This document shows positions 1-8,342 of a stretch of DNA of 64,000 bases, piece after piece; position 1 is the stretch's first letter, and each line of letters begins with the position of its first letter. The stretch comes from Geothrix sp. 21YS21S-4 (GTDB taxonomy: Bacteria > Acidobacteriota > Holophagae > Holophagales > Holophagaceae): NCBI RefSeq assembly GCF_030845995.1, contig NZ_CP132719.1, forward strand, positions 992,001-1,056,000, read 5' to 3'. A program made the position numbers and the translations under genes. The notes beneath the pieces were generated by a model, which saw nothing but the letters and a program-made list of their open reading frames with translations, searched no databases and was not told the DNA's origin.

Positions 1-75
1 CTGGACGTCAAGGACACCCATAACCGCGTCAGCGGGAAGAGCCCTTTTCTTGGTGTCTTCGCGTCTTGGTGGTGA
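1..75 (+). CDS. C-terminal end of an unidentified gene, last codons inside a repeat arm
   Basis: Frame 1 is open from the window edge to a TGA at 73-75 and encodes about 24 residues. The first 13 look like ordinary coding sequence (start LDVKDTHNRVSG). The last 8-10 residues, ending FASWW, are encoded by the repeat arm at 49-73, so the natural stop may have been replaced by one supplied by the repeat. The rest of the gene lies outside the window, so neither the family nor the reading frame can be confirmed. Confidence 0.35.
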   Translation: MDVKDTHNRVSGKSPFLGVFASWW

Positions 76-100
76 TTCTTATCTTTTGAACGCCAAGCGG
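49..100. repeat. Interspersed repeat: periodic arm plus 20-bp core
   Basis: Read on the minus strand, this is a 20-bp core at 81-100 (CCGCTTGGCGTTCAAAAGAT), followed by a short spacer and an arm made of ACCAAG / GCGAAG / ACCAAG units with 8-9 bp period (49-73). The core matches 17 of 20 bases of the core inside the inverted-repeat element at 45261-45384, although the arms differ. Only one arm is visible. The other side abuts the stop codon of the minus-strand gene at 109. Confidence 0.6.
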
Positions 101-108
101 CATAAGGT

Positions 109-936
109 CTAGACGGCGCGTTCCTTCCCGAACACGCGGTCCAGCACGAGGCCGGCGGTCTCCTCGATGCTGCGGCCGGTCACGTCGAGGACGGGCCAGC
201 GGCGATGCAGGCGGAACACCCCGTCGGCGTAGGCGAGTTCTTCCAGGATGCGGCCCAGATCGCTGTAGTTGTCGGCGCTGCCCGTGGCGCCCAGGCGCTT
301 GAGCCGGTAGGCGCGGATCTCCTGCAGGCGGTCGGCCTGGATGGTGAGGCCTACGATCCGGCCCTGGGGGATGTGCTCCAGTTCCGCGGGAAGGGGGATG
401 CCGGGGACCAGGGGCACGTTCATCACCTTGTAGCCCTCCATGGCGAGATACATGGAGAGGGGCGTCTTGCTGGTGCGGCTGATCCCCACCAGCACGATGT
501 CGGCGTCCGCGAGGCCGCCCATGTCGATCCCGTCGTCGTACTTCTGGGCGTATTCGATGGCTTCGATCCGGCGGAAGTACTTGTCGCCCACCGCGTGGAA
601 GCTGCCGGGCCGTTCCTCGGGCCGCTCGCGGAGGTAGAGAGCCAGGGTGTCCAGCAGGTTGCCGAACAGGTCCACCTGGGTGAGGCGCAGCTCCGCGCAC
701 CGGTCCGCCAGGTAGACGCGCATCTCCCGCGACACCGTGGTGTGGATGATCACGGCGCGCTTTTCGCCGGCCATCTGGACCACCCGATCCACATCCTCCC
801 GGGACCGCACGTTCTGGAAGCGCCGCACCAGGGCCGAGCTCTCGCCCTTGGAGAACTGGGTCAGGGCCGCCTGCACCATCCGGTAGGCGGTCTCCCCGGA
901 GCCGCCGGACACCACGTAGATGGGCTGTCTGTCCAT
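109..936 (-). CDS. Pyruvate,phosphate dikinase / PEP synthase regulatory protein (kinase-pyrophosphorylase)
   Basis: 275 residues, the usual length for the PpsR/PDRP (DUF299) family. This bifunctional enzyme inactivates PPDK or PEP synthase by ADP-dependent phosphorylation and reactivates it by Pi-dependent removal. A P-loop-like segment GISRTSKTP lies at residues 151-159, and a DDGID motif is near 134-138. The N-terminus reads YVVSGGSGETA, whereas relatives usually carry VSD in this position, a possible D-to-G change. The ATG at 936 was chosen because the family begins directly with the YVVS strand; an in-frame ATG at 948 is possible. It is divergent from the histidine kinase at 960 with almost no gap. 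The target enzyme is not in this window. Confidence 0.88.
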   Translation of the reverse strand: MDRQPIYVVSGGSGETAYRMVQAALTQFSKGESSALVRRFQNVRSREDVDRVVQMAGEKRAVIIHTTVSREMRVYLADRCAELRLTQVDLFGNLLDTLALYLRERPEERPGSFHAVGDKYFRRIEAIEYAQKYDDGIDMGGLADADIVLVGISRTSKTPLSMYLAMEGYKVMNVPLVPGIPLPAELEHIPQGRIVGLTIQADRLQEIRAYRLKRLGATGSADNYSDLGRILEELAYADGVFRLHRRWPVLDVTGRSIEETAGLVLDRVFGKERAV

Positions 937-959
937 GGGATTCAGCATACCCTGGGGCC

Positions 960-2093
960 ATGGCCCCGCTTTCCCACGTCCTGGCCTGGCTGGCGCTGGT
1001 CCTGCCGTTCGCGGCGGTGCTCGCCGCCTTCGTCCTCCTCCTGGTCCGCTGGAGCCGCCTCCGGCGGGCGGCGGATCCCGAATCCCTGCTGCTGACGGCG
1101 GTCTCGGGAAGCCTGCGCGAGCGCGGCGAACTGGCGGCATCCCTGGGCGAGCTGCGCACGGTCCACGAGCGGATCCTGGACGCGCTGCCGACCGGCCTCC
1201 TGTGGGTGGACCAGCGCCAGCGGGTGGCGGCCCTCAACCGCCACGGACGGGATCTCCTGGGCGTGACGCCCGGCGTGGCGGGCCTGGAGGCGGGCTTCGT
1301 CCTGGAGCCCTTTCCGTGGCTGCGCGAAGCGCTTCTGCAGGATCCGGGTCCGCCCCTGCGGCTGGAGGCTGGCGGGCGCCGCTGGCGGGTCCAGCGCATT
1401 GAGGCCCCGGATCGCGTGGGAGCGCTCCTCCAGTTCGAGGACATCACCGAGGCGGAGCAGGAGGAGCGCCGGCGGCAGCTGCGGGAGCGGTTCGCGGAAC
1501 TGGGCGAGATGACCGCCGGCGTGGCCCATCAGTTGAAGAACGGCTTGGCCGTGCTCAAGGGACAGGGCCAGCTCCTCCAGCGGGAAGGACACGGAGCCGC
1601 CGAGGTGCTGCTGGAGGAGACGGCCGATCTGGAGCGGCTGGTCCAGCGCTTCCTCCAGTGGGCCAAGCCTCTGGAGTCGGCGGCGGAGCCCCTCCGCCTG
1701 GAGGAAGCCGCCGCCCAGGTCGTGGCGGAAATGAAGCGCCGCCCGGTAAGCCAAGGAAGGCAGTTGCTGGTCCAGGGCGAGGGCGGAGCGGTGGGCGATC
1801 CGGTGTTGTTGCACCAGGCGCTGGTGAATCTGCTGGAGAACGCCTGCCAGGCGACGCCCGTGGGGGGCCGGATCACGGTGGCCGTCGCCGAAGGCCGGCT
1901 GGACATCCTCGACGAGGGGGCAGGACTGGGCGAGGAGACCGCCGTGCGGATGCTCCGCCCCTTCGAGAGCGGACGGCCCGACGGGACGGGGCTGGGCCTG
2001 CCCCTCGCCCTCAAGTGGCTCAACGCCCAGGGCGCCGACCTCCGCCTGGCGCCGCGTCCCGAAGGCGGCACCCGCGCGGAGATCCGCTGGTAA
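960..2093 (+). CDS. Sensor histidine kinase with one membrane segment and a PAS-like domain
   Basis: 377 residues. A single hydrophobic helix lies at about 6-29, followed by a linker, a PAS-like domain (about 60-160, ending in the typical FEDITEAE), the H-box with phosphoacceptor His190 in GVAHQLKNG, the N-box around Asn294 in NLLENACQ, and G-boxes DEGAGLG and GTGLGLPLA. The layout resembles NtrB/AtoS-type kinases with cytosolic sensing. No response regulator is adjacent, so it is an orphan by position. It is followed by nadE after 9 nt, so the two may be co-transcribed. There is no clear Shine-Dalgarno before ATG 960, which lies only 23 nt from the divergent start. Confidence 0.88.
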   Translation: MAPLSHVLAWLALVLPFAAVLAAFVLLLVRWSRLRRAADPESLLLTAVSGSLRERGELAASLGELRTVHERILDALPTGLLWVDQRQRVAALNRHGRDLLGVTPGVAGLEAGFVLEPFPWLREALLQDPGPPLRLEAGGRRWRVQRIEAPDRVGALLQFEDITEAEQEERRRQLRERFAELGEMTAGVAHQLKNGLAVLKGQGQLLQREGHGAAEVLLEETADLERLVQRFLQWAKPLESAAEPLRLEEAAAQVVAEMKRRPVSQGRQLLVQGEGGAVGDPVLLHQALVNLLENACQATPVGGRITVAVAEGRLDILDEGAGLGEETAVRMLRPFESGRPDGTGLGLPLALKWLNAQGADLRLAPRPEGGTRAEIRW

Positions 2094-2102
2094 GTTGATG
2101 CC

Positions 2103-3809
2103 ATGCGCATCGCCCTGCTCCAGCTCAACGCCCGCCTGGGGGATCCCGAAGGGAACGGCCGTCGGCTGGAGGCCGCCTACGCGGAAGCGGTGGCCGGCGG
2201 CGCGGAGTTGGCCCTGGCGCCGGAATTGGCGATTCCCGGTTACCTGCTGGAGGACCGCCTGTGGGAACCGGGCCTGCGGCGGCGCGTCGAAGCCGAATCC
2301 CACCGGCTGGCCGCGCGATCGGGAACCGTTCCCCTAGTCTTCGGCACGGCCCGGCCCGCGCCGTCCGGGCGGCTGTGGAACGAGCTGTGGTGGTGCGAAG
2401 GGGGGGCGCTGCGCCACTGCGCGCGCAAGCGGGTGCTGCCCAGCTACGATGTGTTCGACGAGCACCGCTACTTCGAGCCGGACCTCGCGCCCCAGCCGCT
2501 GGTGCCCTTCCGCGGCGAGCGGGTGGGGCTGTCCATCTGCGAGGACCTGTGGGCCGATCCGCAACTGGGCGGCACGCCGGTGGCGTACGGCCTGGATCCC
2601 ATCGCCGACCTGGCCGCCGCGGGCGCCACGCTGATCCTCAACGCCAGCGCCAGTCCCAGCTTCCTGGGGAGCTGGCTTCCTCCGGGCCGGAGCGCCCCCT
2701 GGGCCGTGCCGTCGAAGGACGCCCAGCGCCGCCGCCTCCTGTCGGGGCTGGCGAATAAGCACGGCATTCCCATCGCCTACGTGAGCCGCGTGGGGGCCGA
2801 GAGCTGGCTGCTGTTCGATGGCGGCTCGGGCCTGGCCCTGCCGGATGACCGCTGGCAGGGCGGGGAGCCCTTCCAGGAGGGCGCCCTGTTCACCGATCCG
2901 GCTGATGCGGGCGACTGGCGGAGCGTGGAGGACGCGCGATGGCTGCGGAAGGCGCTGGTGACCGGGCTGCGCGACAACCTGGCCAAGCAGGGCATCGAGG
3001 CTCTGGTGCTGGGGCTCTCCGGCGGGATCGACAGCGCCGTGGCAGCTGCCCTGGCGGTAGAGGCCCTCGGTCCGGATCGAATCCTGGGAGCCGCGCTGCC
3101 CACGCGCTTCAGCAGCGCCGAAAGCTCGGCCCTGGCCGAGGAGCAGGCCCGCCATTTGGGATTGGCCTTCCTTAGCCTCGATGCGGACGCCCCCTTCGCG
3201 GGGTTCTCGCAGGCCCTGGGCGAGGCGCTCCCGGGCCGGGCCTTCGGCCTCACGGACGAAAACCTCCAGAGCCGCAGCCGCGGCAGCCTGCTGATGGCGC
3301 TCACCTCCGAGTTCGAGGTCCATCAGCGGCTCGGCACCGAGCGGATGGCGGTCCTGAATACCGGCAACAAGAGCGAGGCGGCCACGGGCTACTTCACCCT
3401 CTACGGCGACGGGATCGGCGCCTTCGCCCCCCTCGGGGACTGCCTGAAGGCGCGCGTCTACGCCCTGGCCGGTGAACTGGGCGCCGCCGTCCCCCGCGGC
3501 GTGGTGGAACGGCCTCCCACGGCGGAGCTGCGCCCCGGCCAGACGGACGAGGCCAGTCTCCTGCCCTATGCCCAACTGGACGCCATCCTGGGAGCGGTCC
3601 TCGAAGCGCAGCGGCCGGAGGAAGCACTGGCCGACGATCTGACCCTTCTGCTGGAAGGCCCCGCCCTCGAGCAGGCCCGCGCCGCCCTTCCGCGGATCCT
3701 GGCCCTCCTCCGCCGCACCGAGTTCAAGCGGCGCCAACTGCCCTTCGCCTTCAAGGTGAGCCCCAAGGCCTTCGGCGTGGGCCGCCGGATCCCGCTCACG
3801 GCGCTATGA
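2103..3809 (+). CDS. nadE: Glutamine-dependent NAD+ synthetase
   Basis: 568 residues with two domains. The N-terminal nitrilase-type glutaminase has Glu41, a Lys near 110 and the nucleophile Cys146 in SICEDLW. The C-terminal ammonia-dependent synthetase has the PP-loop SGGIDS at 306-311. The enzyme amidates nicotinic acid adenine dinucleotide with ATP and ammonia channelled from glutamine, the last step of NAD+ synthesis in the cytosol. Length and domain order match the bacterial two-domain NadE class. The start at 2103 is preferred over an out-of-frame ATG at 2095. A tRNA-Leu gene follows 34 nt after the stop. Confidence 0.96.
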   Translation: MRIALLQLNARLGDPEGNGRRLEAAYAEAVAGGAELALAPELAIPGYLLEDRLWEPGLRRRVEAESHRLAARSGTVPLVFGTARPAPSGRLWNELWWCEGGALRHCARKRVLPSYDVFDEHRYFEPDLAPQPLVPFRGERVGLSICEDLWADPQLGGTPVAYGLDPIADLAAAGATLILNASASPSFLGSWLPPGRSAPWAVPSKDAQRRRLLSGLANKHGIPIAYVSRVGAESWLLFDGGSGLALPDDRWQGGEPFQEGALFTDPADAGDWRSVEDARWLRKALVTGLRDNLAKQGIEALVLGLSGGIDSAVAAALAVEALGPDRILGAALPTRFSSAESSALAEEQARHLGLAFLSLDADAPFAGFSQALGEALPGRAFGLTDENLQSRSRGSLLMALTSEFEVHQRLGTERMAVLNTGNKSEAATGYFTLYGDGIGAFAPLGDCLKARVYALAGELGAAVPRGVVERPPTAELRPGQTDEASLLPYAQLDAILGAVLEAQRPEEALADDLTLLLEGPALEQARAALPRILALLRRTEFKRRQLPFAFKVSPKAFGVGRRIPLTAL

Positions 3810-3843
3810 AAGGGCCCCAGCCTTGCGCTACGCTAGGTCCCAG

Positions 3844-3930
3844 GCCGGTGTGGCGAAATGGCAGACGCGGCGGACTCAAAATCCGCTTCCCCTTAAAGGA
3901 GTGTCGGTTCGAGTCCGACCACCGGTACCA
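3844..3930 (+). tRNA. tRNA-Leu (CAA)
   Basis: 87 nt including an encoded CCA. Acceptor GCCGGTG pairs with CACCGGT, the anticodon stem GCGGA/TCCGC encloses loop CTCAAAA with anticodon CAA, there is a long variable arm as expected for class II, and the T-arm is GTCGG TTCGAGT CCGAC. Confidence 0.96.
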
Positions 3931-3937
3931 ACGGTTT

Positions 3938-3965
3938 GGCCCTCTTTTGAGGGCCTCGTTTTTTT
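3938..3965 (+). terminator. Rho-independent terminator of tRNA-Leu
   Basis: Perfect 7-bp stem GGCCCTC/GAGGGCC with a TTTT loop, followed by TCG and seven T, beginning 8 nt after the tRNA CCA end. Confidence 0.9.
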
Positions 3966-4530
3966 AGGAGGAATTCCTGGCGGTTACCGCAGGGGAATGA
4001 GGGGAACGCGCGCCGGAAAGATGCGCGCCTTGGCTCTGGGTTTCCCTCCGCACGCGAGCGATTCGAGTCATGCCCTGGGCACCGGAAAGATTTCTGCAAT
4101 AGGGTTGGGCTCTCCGTCTAAAACTTGGGCCGCGCGCTGAGCAGACTTGGAATCTTCGAAGCAGTTCGGCAGGCTGGAGAGAAGACAATACTCTGACCCT
4201 TCAATCTGCACCAAACTGCCATTCCCCCTGAAGCCTCAGAATTTTTTTGTCCGGAGATGGCATTCCGGGCTTCACTCTCGGCCTTGTTGCGGCCATGGCC
4301 GTGCTCCTGGAATTCACTTCCTTTAAGGGACTGTCCGTTCAAGTTGAGGATCGCCGGCGATTGGACTGCCTTCTTCCTGTATTTCATGAGAGAAATGGGT
4401 CAGAATTCACTTGATATTCCGATCTTCAAAGGACTACAGTCAACCGTCGCCGGCATGAGCCGGATCCCCACAGGGGTGCGTCCGGATGGACGCCGCGCCA
4501 GCCGATGGACAGGGAAGGGGGTCTGGGGTC
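3966..4530. other. Gene-free stretch after tRNA-Leu
   Basis: About 565 bp in which no frame looks like a real gene. It is more AT-rich in its second half (around 4180-4440) than its neighbours. CCGGAAAGAT occurs twice (4013 and 4081), and a GCGCGC...GCGCGC hairpin lies around 4007-4028. No second copy of the tRNA 3' end is visible, so integration at the tRNA cannot be shown. The promoter of the hemerythrin gene is probably in its last part. Confidence 0.5.
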
Positions 4531-4935
4531 ATGGATGTTGTGTGGAACACCCGCTACAACACGGGCATTCACATCATCGACGAACAGCACCAGGATCTCT
4601 TCGCCACCATGGATCGCCTGCGGAAGGCCGTCCAGGTTGATGCGGGCCGGCAGGCCATGGAGGAGCTCCTGTCGGATCTCATCCTTGCTTCGGAGCAGCA
4701 CTTCAGCACCGAAGAGGCCTTCATGGCCAAGTACGGGTATCCGGACCTGACGCAGCACGTGGCCGAGCACGCCTCCATGCTCACGAGCCTCCAGGAACTG
4801 CGGACCAAATTCCGCGAGAATCCCCAGGCCCTGGCCGTCCTCATCCCGACCTTCATGGAAGGCTGGCTGAAGCACCACATCAGCGACGGCGATTTCGGAT
4901 TCGTCACCTTCCTCAAGGCGCGGAACCTGGCCTAG
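4531..4935 (+). CDS. Bacteriohemerythrin
   Basis: 134 residues, a single hemerythrin-like four-helix domain with a di-iron site that binds O2. The ligand pattern is visible: His in GIHIIDEQH with a following Glu, the HFSTEEAFM helix, HVAEHASML, and the final HHISDGD. Such proteins store or sense oxygen in microaerophiles and anaerobes. The ATG at 4531 was chosen over an upstream in-frame ATG at 4486 because the domain begins at once (VVWNTRYN) and AGGGGG lies 9 nt before it. A second hemerythrin domain occurs in the diguanylate cyclase fusion at 38926-40062. Confidence 0.92.
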   Translation: MDVVWNTRYNTGIHIIDEQHQDLFATMDRLRKAVQVDAGRQAMEELLSDLILASEQHFSTEEAFMAKYGYPDLTQHVAEHASMLTSLQELRTKFRENPQALAVLIPTFMEGWLKHHISDGDFGFVTFLKARNLA

Positions 4936-5138
4936 CGGCGGCGCCCTCGAATGGGTCGATAAAACCGTCACAGCGGTGAAAAATCTATCGAAATTTGCTA
5001 GCACGCATGTGTTCCCAAAAAGGCTCTTGAAGGCTTGATCCGGATTGGTGATCCTGGCCCATTCCCTCCGTCACGGCTTGGGGGCGTGTGCCCACGGATC
5101 CCGAGCCCATCCGGCCGAATCGGCCTCAGGAGCAACGC

Positions 5139-8100
5139 ATGAACTCCCGCTGGACCCGCTTTACCTTGACGGCCCTGGCCTGCGCCACGGTCGCCTCGGC
5201 CCAGACGTCCTCCACCGCAGGCGCCGTCCGCGGCGCGATCAAGGACAAGAGCGGCCGGCCCGTGGCCGGCGCGAGCCTCTCCCTCCGCAACCGGGAGACG
5301 GGCTTTACGCGGACCGCCACGTCCAATGCCCAGGGCGAATACCAGATCGGCCTCCTCCCCGTGGGCAGCTATGAACTGACTGTCGCCGCCTCGGGATTAC
5401 GGACCCTGAAGGATGCCAATCTGACCGTTTCGCTGGGCCAGAGCACCATCGCCAACTTCAGCCTCGACCGCGCGGACGCCGCGGCCACCGTGGAGGTGGT
5501 CGGCGCCTCTACCGGCGTGGACGCCAAGGAAGTGAACGTGATGACCAGCGTGGATTCCGCGGTGATCGAGGCGGTGCCCCTGGTCAGCCGCAACTTCACG
5601 GATGTGGCCAAGCTGTCGCCGGGCGTGGTGTCCGGGAACGGGAACCGGCTGGTGGTCGAGGGCGGGCGGCAGATCTTCAACGCCGTCCAGATCGACGGCG
5701 CCAGCACCAATTCCGCGTTCTTCAACGAGCAGCGCGGCGGCGTCTACACGCCCTTCATCTTCGGGGCGGACACCATCAAGGAACTCCAGGTCGTGACCAA
5801 CGGGTACGACGTCCAGTACGGCCAGGCCGGCGCCACCATCAACGCCGTGACCAAGACCGGCACCAACGAGTTCTCCGGCAGCGCCCTCTACCAGATCCGC
5901 CGGACCAATTGGAGCGCCGCGCCGCGGGCCGTGCCCTTCGATCCCAACAATACCTTCAACACGCCGGCGAACCTCCAGCGCTTCAACGATTCCACCAACG
6001 TGAACTTCAACGTGGGCGGGCCCATCGTGAAGGACAAGCTGTGGTACTTCCTGGGCGTGGAGCGCTACAACAAGAGCATCACCGCCAACCCCATTCCGAC
6101 GACGATCAGCGCCGGCGCGGGTATGACGCAGACCGACTTCAACAACCTGGTGGCCAGTCCCCTGGGCGGCGTTCTCACGAACCGGAATGGGCTCACGCTG
6201 GCTCAGGAGCTGGGCAATCCGGGCGCGGGGATCCCGGCCCACGCCTATCCGATGGAAAACACCAACACGGTGTACTTCGGGCGCCTGGACTACGCGCTGA
6301 ACGAGAACCACCGGTTCGTCCTCCGCCTCAACTACCAGACGATGACGGACACCCTCAACAACACCAGCGCGAACTCGAACAACGCCGAGAGCAACAACAT
6401 CCCCACGAAGACGAACTCCATCAGCTGGGTGCTGGAAGCCAACGACATCTGGACGCCCGAGCTGTTCACCGAGAGCCGGCTTCAGCTCGCCCGCGAGGCG
6501 CGCCCCATGCGCAACAACTCCGTGGCGGGCGTGCCCTCCCTGGAAGTCCCCACCAGCGCCAGCTTCATGGCCTTCGGCACCAAGACCTCCACGCCCCGCG
6601 AGAGCAACGAGAACACGCTGCAGTTCTTCAGCGCGACGACGTGGACCCACGGCGACGTCCAGGTGAAGGGCGGCCTGGACCTCATGAAGGTCGACGTGGA
6701 CAACCAGTTCTTCCAGAACAACGCCGGCCGCTTCCAGTTCGGAACCTACGGCGCCGCGGCGGACTGGGCCAACGGTACGCTGGGAGCCGCCAACAACGGC
6801 GCCATCACCTATTCGGGCGCGGTCAGTCCCTACAATGGCCGCATCCTGATGTGGACCAAGACCAGCAGCTTCTTCGGACAGGTGCAGTACTCGGGCCTCC
6901 TCGACAAGCGCCTGACGCTCACCGGCGGCCTGCGGACCATCAACCAGACGTTCTCGAACAACCCGGCTCCCAATCCCAATTTCCAGGGGCTGGACCAGGC
7001 CACCAAGGCCGATGCGGTGGATCCGCGGTTCGCCTTCAGCTTCGACGTGGACGGCCAGGGCCGAACCGTGGTGCGCGGCGGCTACGGTTCCTTCAGCAGC
7101 CCCACGCCGCTGCTGCTCCACTCCAACACGATGACGGGCAACGGCCAGATCATCACCAACTACAGCTTCTCGCTCAACCGCGCCAACGCCGCGAACCTGG
7201 CGCTGTTCAATTCGGGGCTCCTCAGCGCCTCGAACCTGATCAACGGCAGCGCCATGCGCAAGCTGTCGGATTCCGAGCTGTCCACGGTCGCGGCCCTTCC
7301 GCTCTTCACCGCGGGAGCGTCGTCCACGTCCCTGTGGGATCCCGACAACAAGCTCTCCCGCTCGAAGAAAGCCAGCCTCGGCGTGGAGCATGACCTGGGC
7401 AACAACCTCGTCCTGGGCCTGACCGCCACCTACGTGAGGTACGAGAACCTGCAGCGCTTCGAGAACATCAACCTGGGCCAGACCGGAGGCCACGCCTACG
7501 AGGACGGCTACGCCCCCGGCCTCGACGCGTGGAGCACTGCCGCGCGACCCAACTACGCCATCATCCGGGGCCATCGCGTGGACTTCAACCGCGCGTCGGT
7601 CACGCCGGGGAATCCCGTCGGGGGCTTCAGCGACGTATACCTGGTCCGTACCGACGGCTGGGGCCACTACCGCGGTCTGAGCTTCTCTGCAAAGAAGATC
7701 TGGAACGACAAGACCGGCGTCATCGCCAACGTGACCTACTCCAAGGCCCAGGACACGGGCTCCTTCGAGCGCGGAACCTACACGTCCGCGAATTCGAACT
7801 TCAGCAGCGAGCTGGGGGCCTCCCTCACCCCCGATCCCCAGAATCCCGCCTCCAACTACGGCTACGGGGACAGCGACCGCCGCTGGGTCGCCAACCTCGT
7901 GGCCTATTTCCCCATCGTGTGGGGGATCGAAGGCTCCGTCCGGGGCCTCTACCAGAGCGGCCTGCCGTATTCCGCCTACCTCGCGGCGGATTCCAACGGC
8001 GACGGGATGGCCAACCACTTCGCGCCGGGGCACACCCGCGGCGACGAGCGGCAACCGGGCTATACGCAGTTCGACCTCCGCGTGAGCCGGAATTTCAAGG

Positions 8101-8279
8101 TCTACGGGCGCTTCGAGATCGAGGGGATCATCGACGTCTACAACGTCTTCAACAAGGCCGACTACAGCGTCCGCTCCCCCAACGGCTACATCGTCTCCAA
8201 CGCGGAGTACGGCCAGTTGGGAACGGTGAGCAAGGACAAGACCCGCGAGGTCCAGCTGGGCATCCGCCTCAAGTTCTGA
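5139..8279 (+). CDS. TonB-dependent receptor with carboxypeptidase-regulatory-like domain (Oar type)
   Basis: 1046 residues. A signal peptide is cleaved after about ATVASA (residue 21), followed by a carboxypeptidase regulatory-like beta-sandwich (about 25-115, with YQIGLLPVGSYELTV), a plug domain (about 140-260) and a long outer-membrane beta-barrel ending in phenylalanine (IRLKF), the usual C-terminal signal. This architecture is highly expanded in Acidobacteriota and is thought to import large substrates such as glycans or peptides. The substrate cannot be read from the sequence. ATG 5139 has AGGAG at 5128-5132; an upstream in-frame ATG at 5088 would precede the signal peptide and was rejected. 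It is transcribed alone, with a terminator at 8292-8327. Confidence 0.93.
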   Translation: MNSRWTRFTLTALACATVASAQTSSTAGAVRGAIKDKSGRPVAGASLSLRNRETGFTRTATSNAQGEYQIGLLPVGSYELTVAASGLRTLKDANLTVSLGQSTIANFSLDRADAAATVEVVGASTGVDAKEVNVMTSVDSAVIEAVPLVSRNFTDVAKLSPGVVSGNGNRLVVEGGRQIFNAVQIDGASTNSAFFNEQRGGVYTPFIFGADTIKELQVVTNGYDVQYGQAGATINAVTKTGTNEFSGSALYQIRRTNWSAAPRAVPFDPNNTFNTPANLQRFNDSTNVNFNVGGPIVKDKLWYFLGVERYNKSITANPIPTTISAGAGMTQTDFNNLVASPLGGVLTNRNGLTLAQELGNPGAGIPAHAYPMENTNTVYFGRLDYALNENHRFVLRLNYQTMTDTLNNTSANSNNAESNNIPTKTNSISWVLEANDIWTPELFTESRLQLAREARPMRNNSVAGVPSLEVPTSASFMAFGTKTSTPRESNENTLQFFSATTWTHGDVQVKGGLDLMKVDVDNQFFQNNAGRFQFGTYGAAADWANGTLGAANNGAITYSGAVSPYNGRILMWTKTSSFFGQVQYSGLLDKRLTLTGGLRTINQTFSNNPAPNPNFQGLDQATKADAVDPRFAFSFDVDGQGRTVVRGGYGSFSSPTPLLLHSNTMTGNGQIITNYSFSLNRANAANLALFNSGLLSASNLINGSAMRKLSDSELSTVAALPLFTAGASSTSLWDPDNKLSRSKKASLGVEHDLGNNLVLGLTATYVRYENLQRFENINLGQTGGHAYEDGYAPGLDAWSTAARPNYAIIRGHRVDFNRASVTPGNPVGGFSDVYLVRTDGWGHYRGLSFSAKKIWNDKTGVIANVTYSKAQDTGSFERGTYTSANSNFSSELGASLTPDPQNPASNYGYGDSDRRWVANLVAYFPIVWGIEGSVRGLYQSGLPYSAYLAADSNGDGMANHFAPGHTRGDERQPGYTQFDLRVSRNFKVYGRFEIEGIIDVYNVFNKADYSVRSPNGYIVSNAEYGQLGTVSKDKTREVQLGIRLKF

Positions 8280-8291
8280 CCCCGCGCCTCC

Positions 8292-8327
8292 CAACAAAAA
8301 GCCCCGCGTTCGCGGGGCTTTTTGTTG
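8292..8327. terminator. Bidirectional terminator between TonB receptor and chemoreceptor
   Basis: A 17-bp inverted repeat (CAACAAAAAGCCCCGCG and its complement) with a 2-nt centre. GC-rich core and A/T tails on both sides suit the two convergent genes. Confidence 0.93.
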
Positions 8328-8342
8328 GGCTTTGCCGGTGGT

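Noticed and set aside
3823-4140. 105-residue frame over tRNA-Leu
   Set aside because: Typical false frame through a tRNA; no coding signal beyond it.
5397-8297. 966-residue minus-strand open frame opposite the TonB receptor
   Set aside because: Shadow frame; the plus-strand receptor has signal peptide, plug, barrel and terminal Phe.
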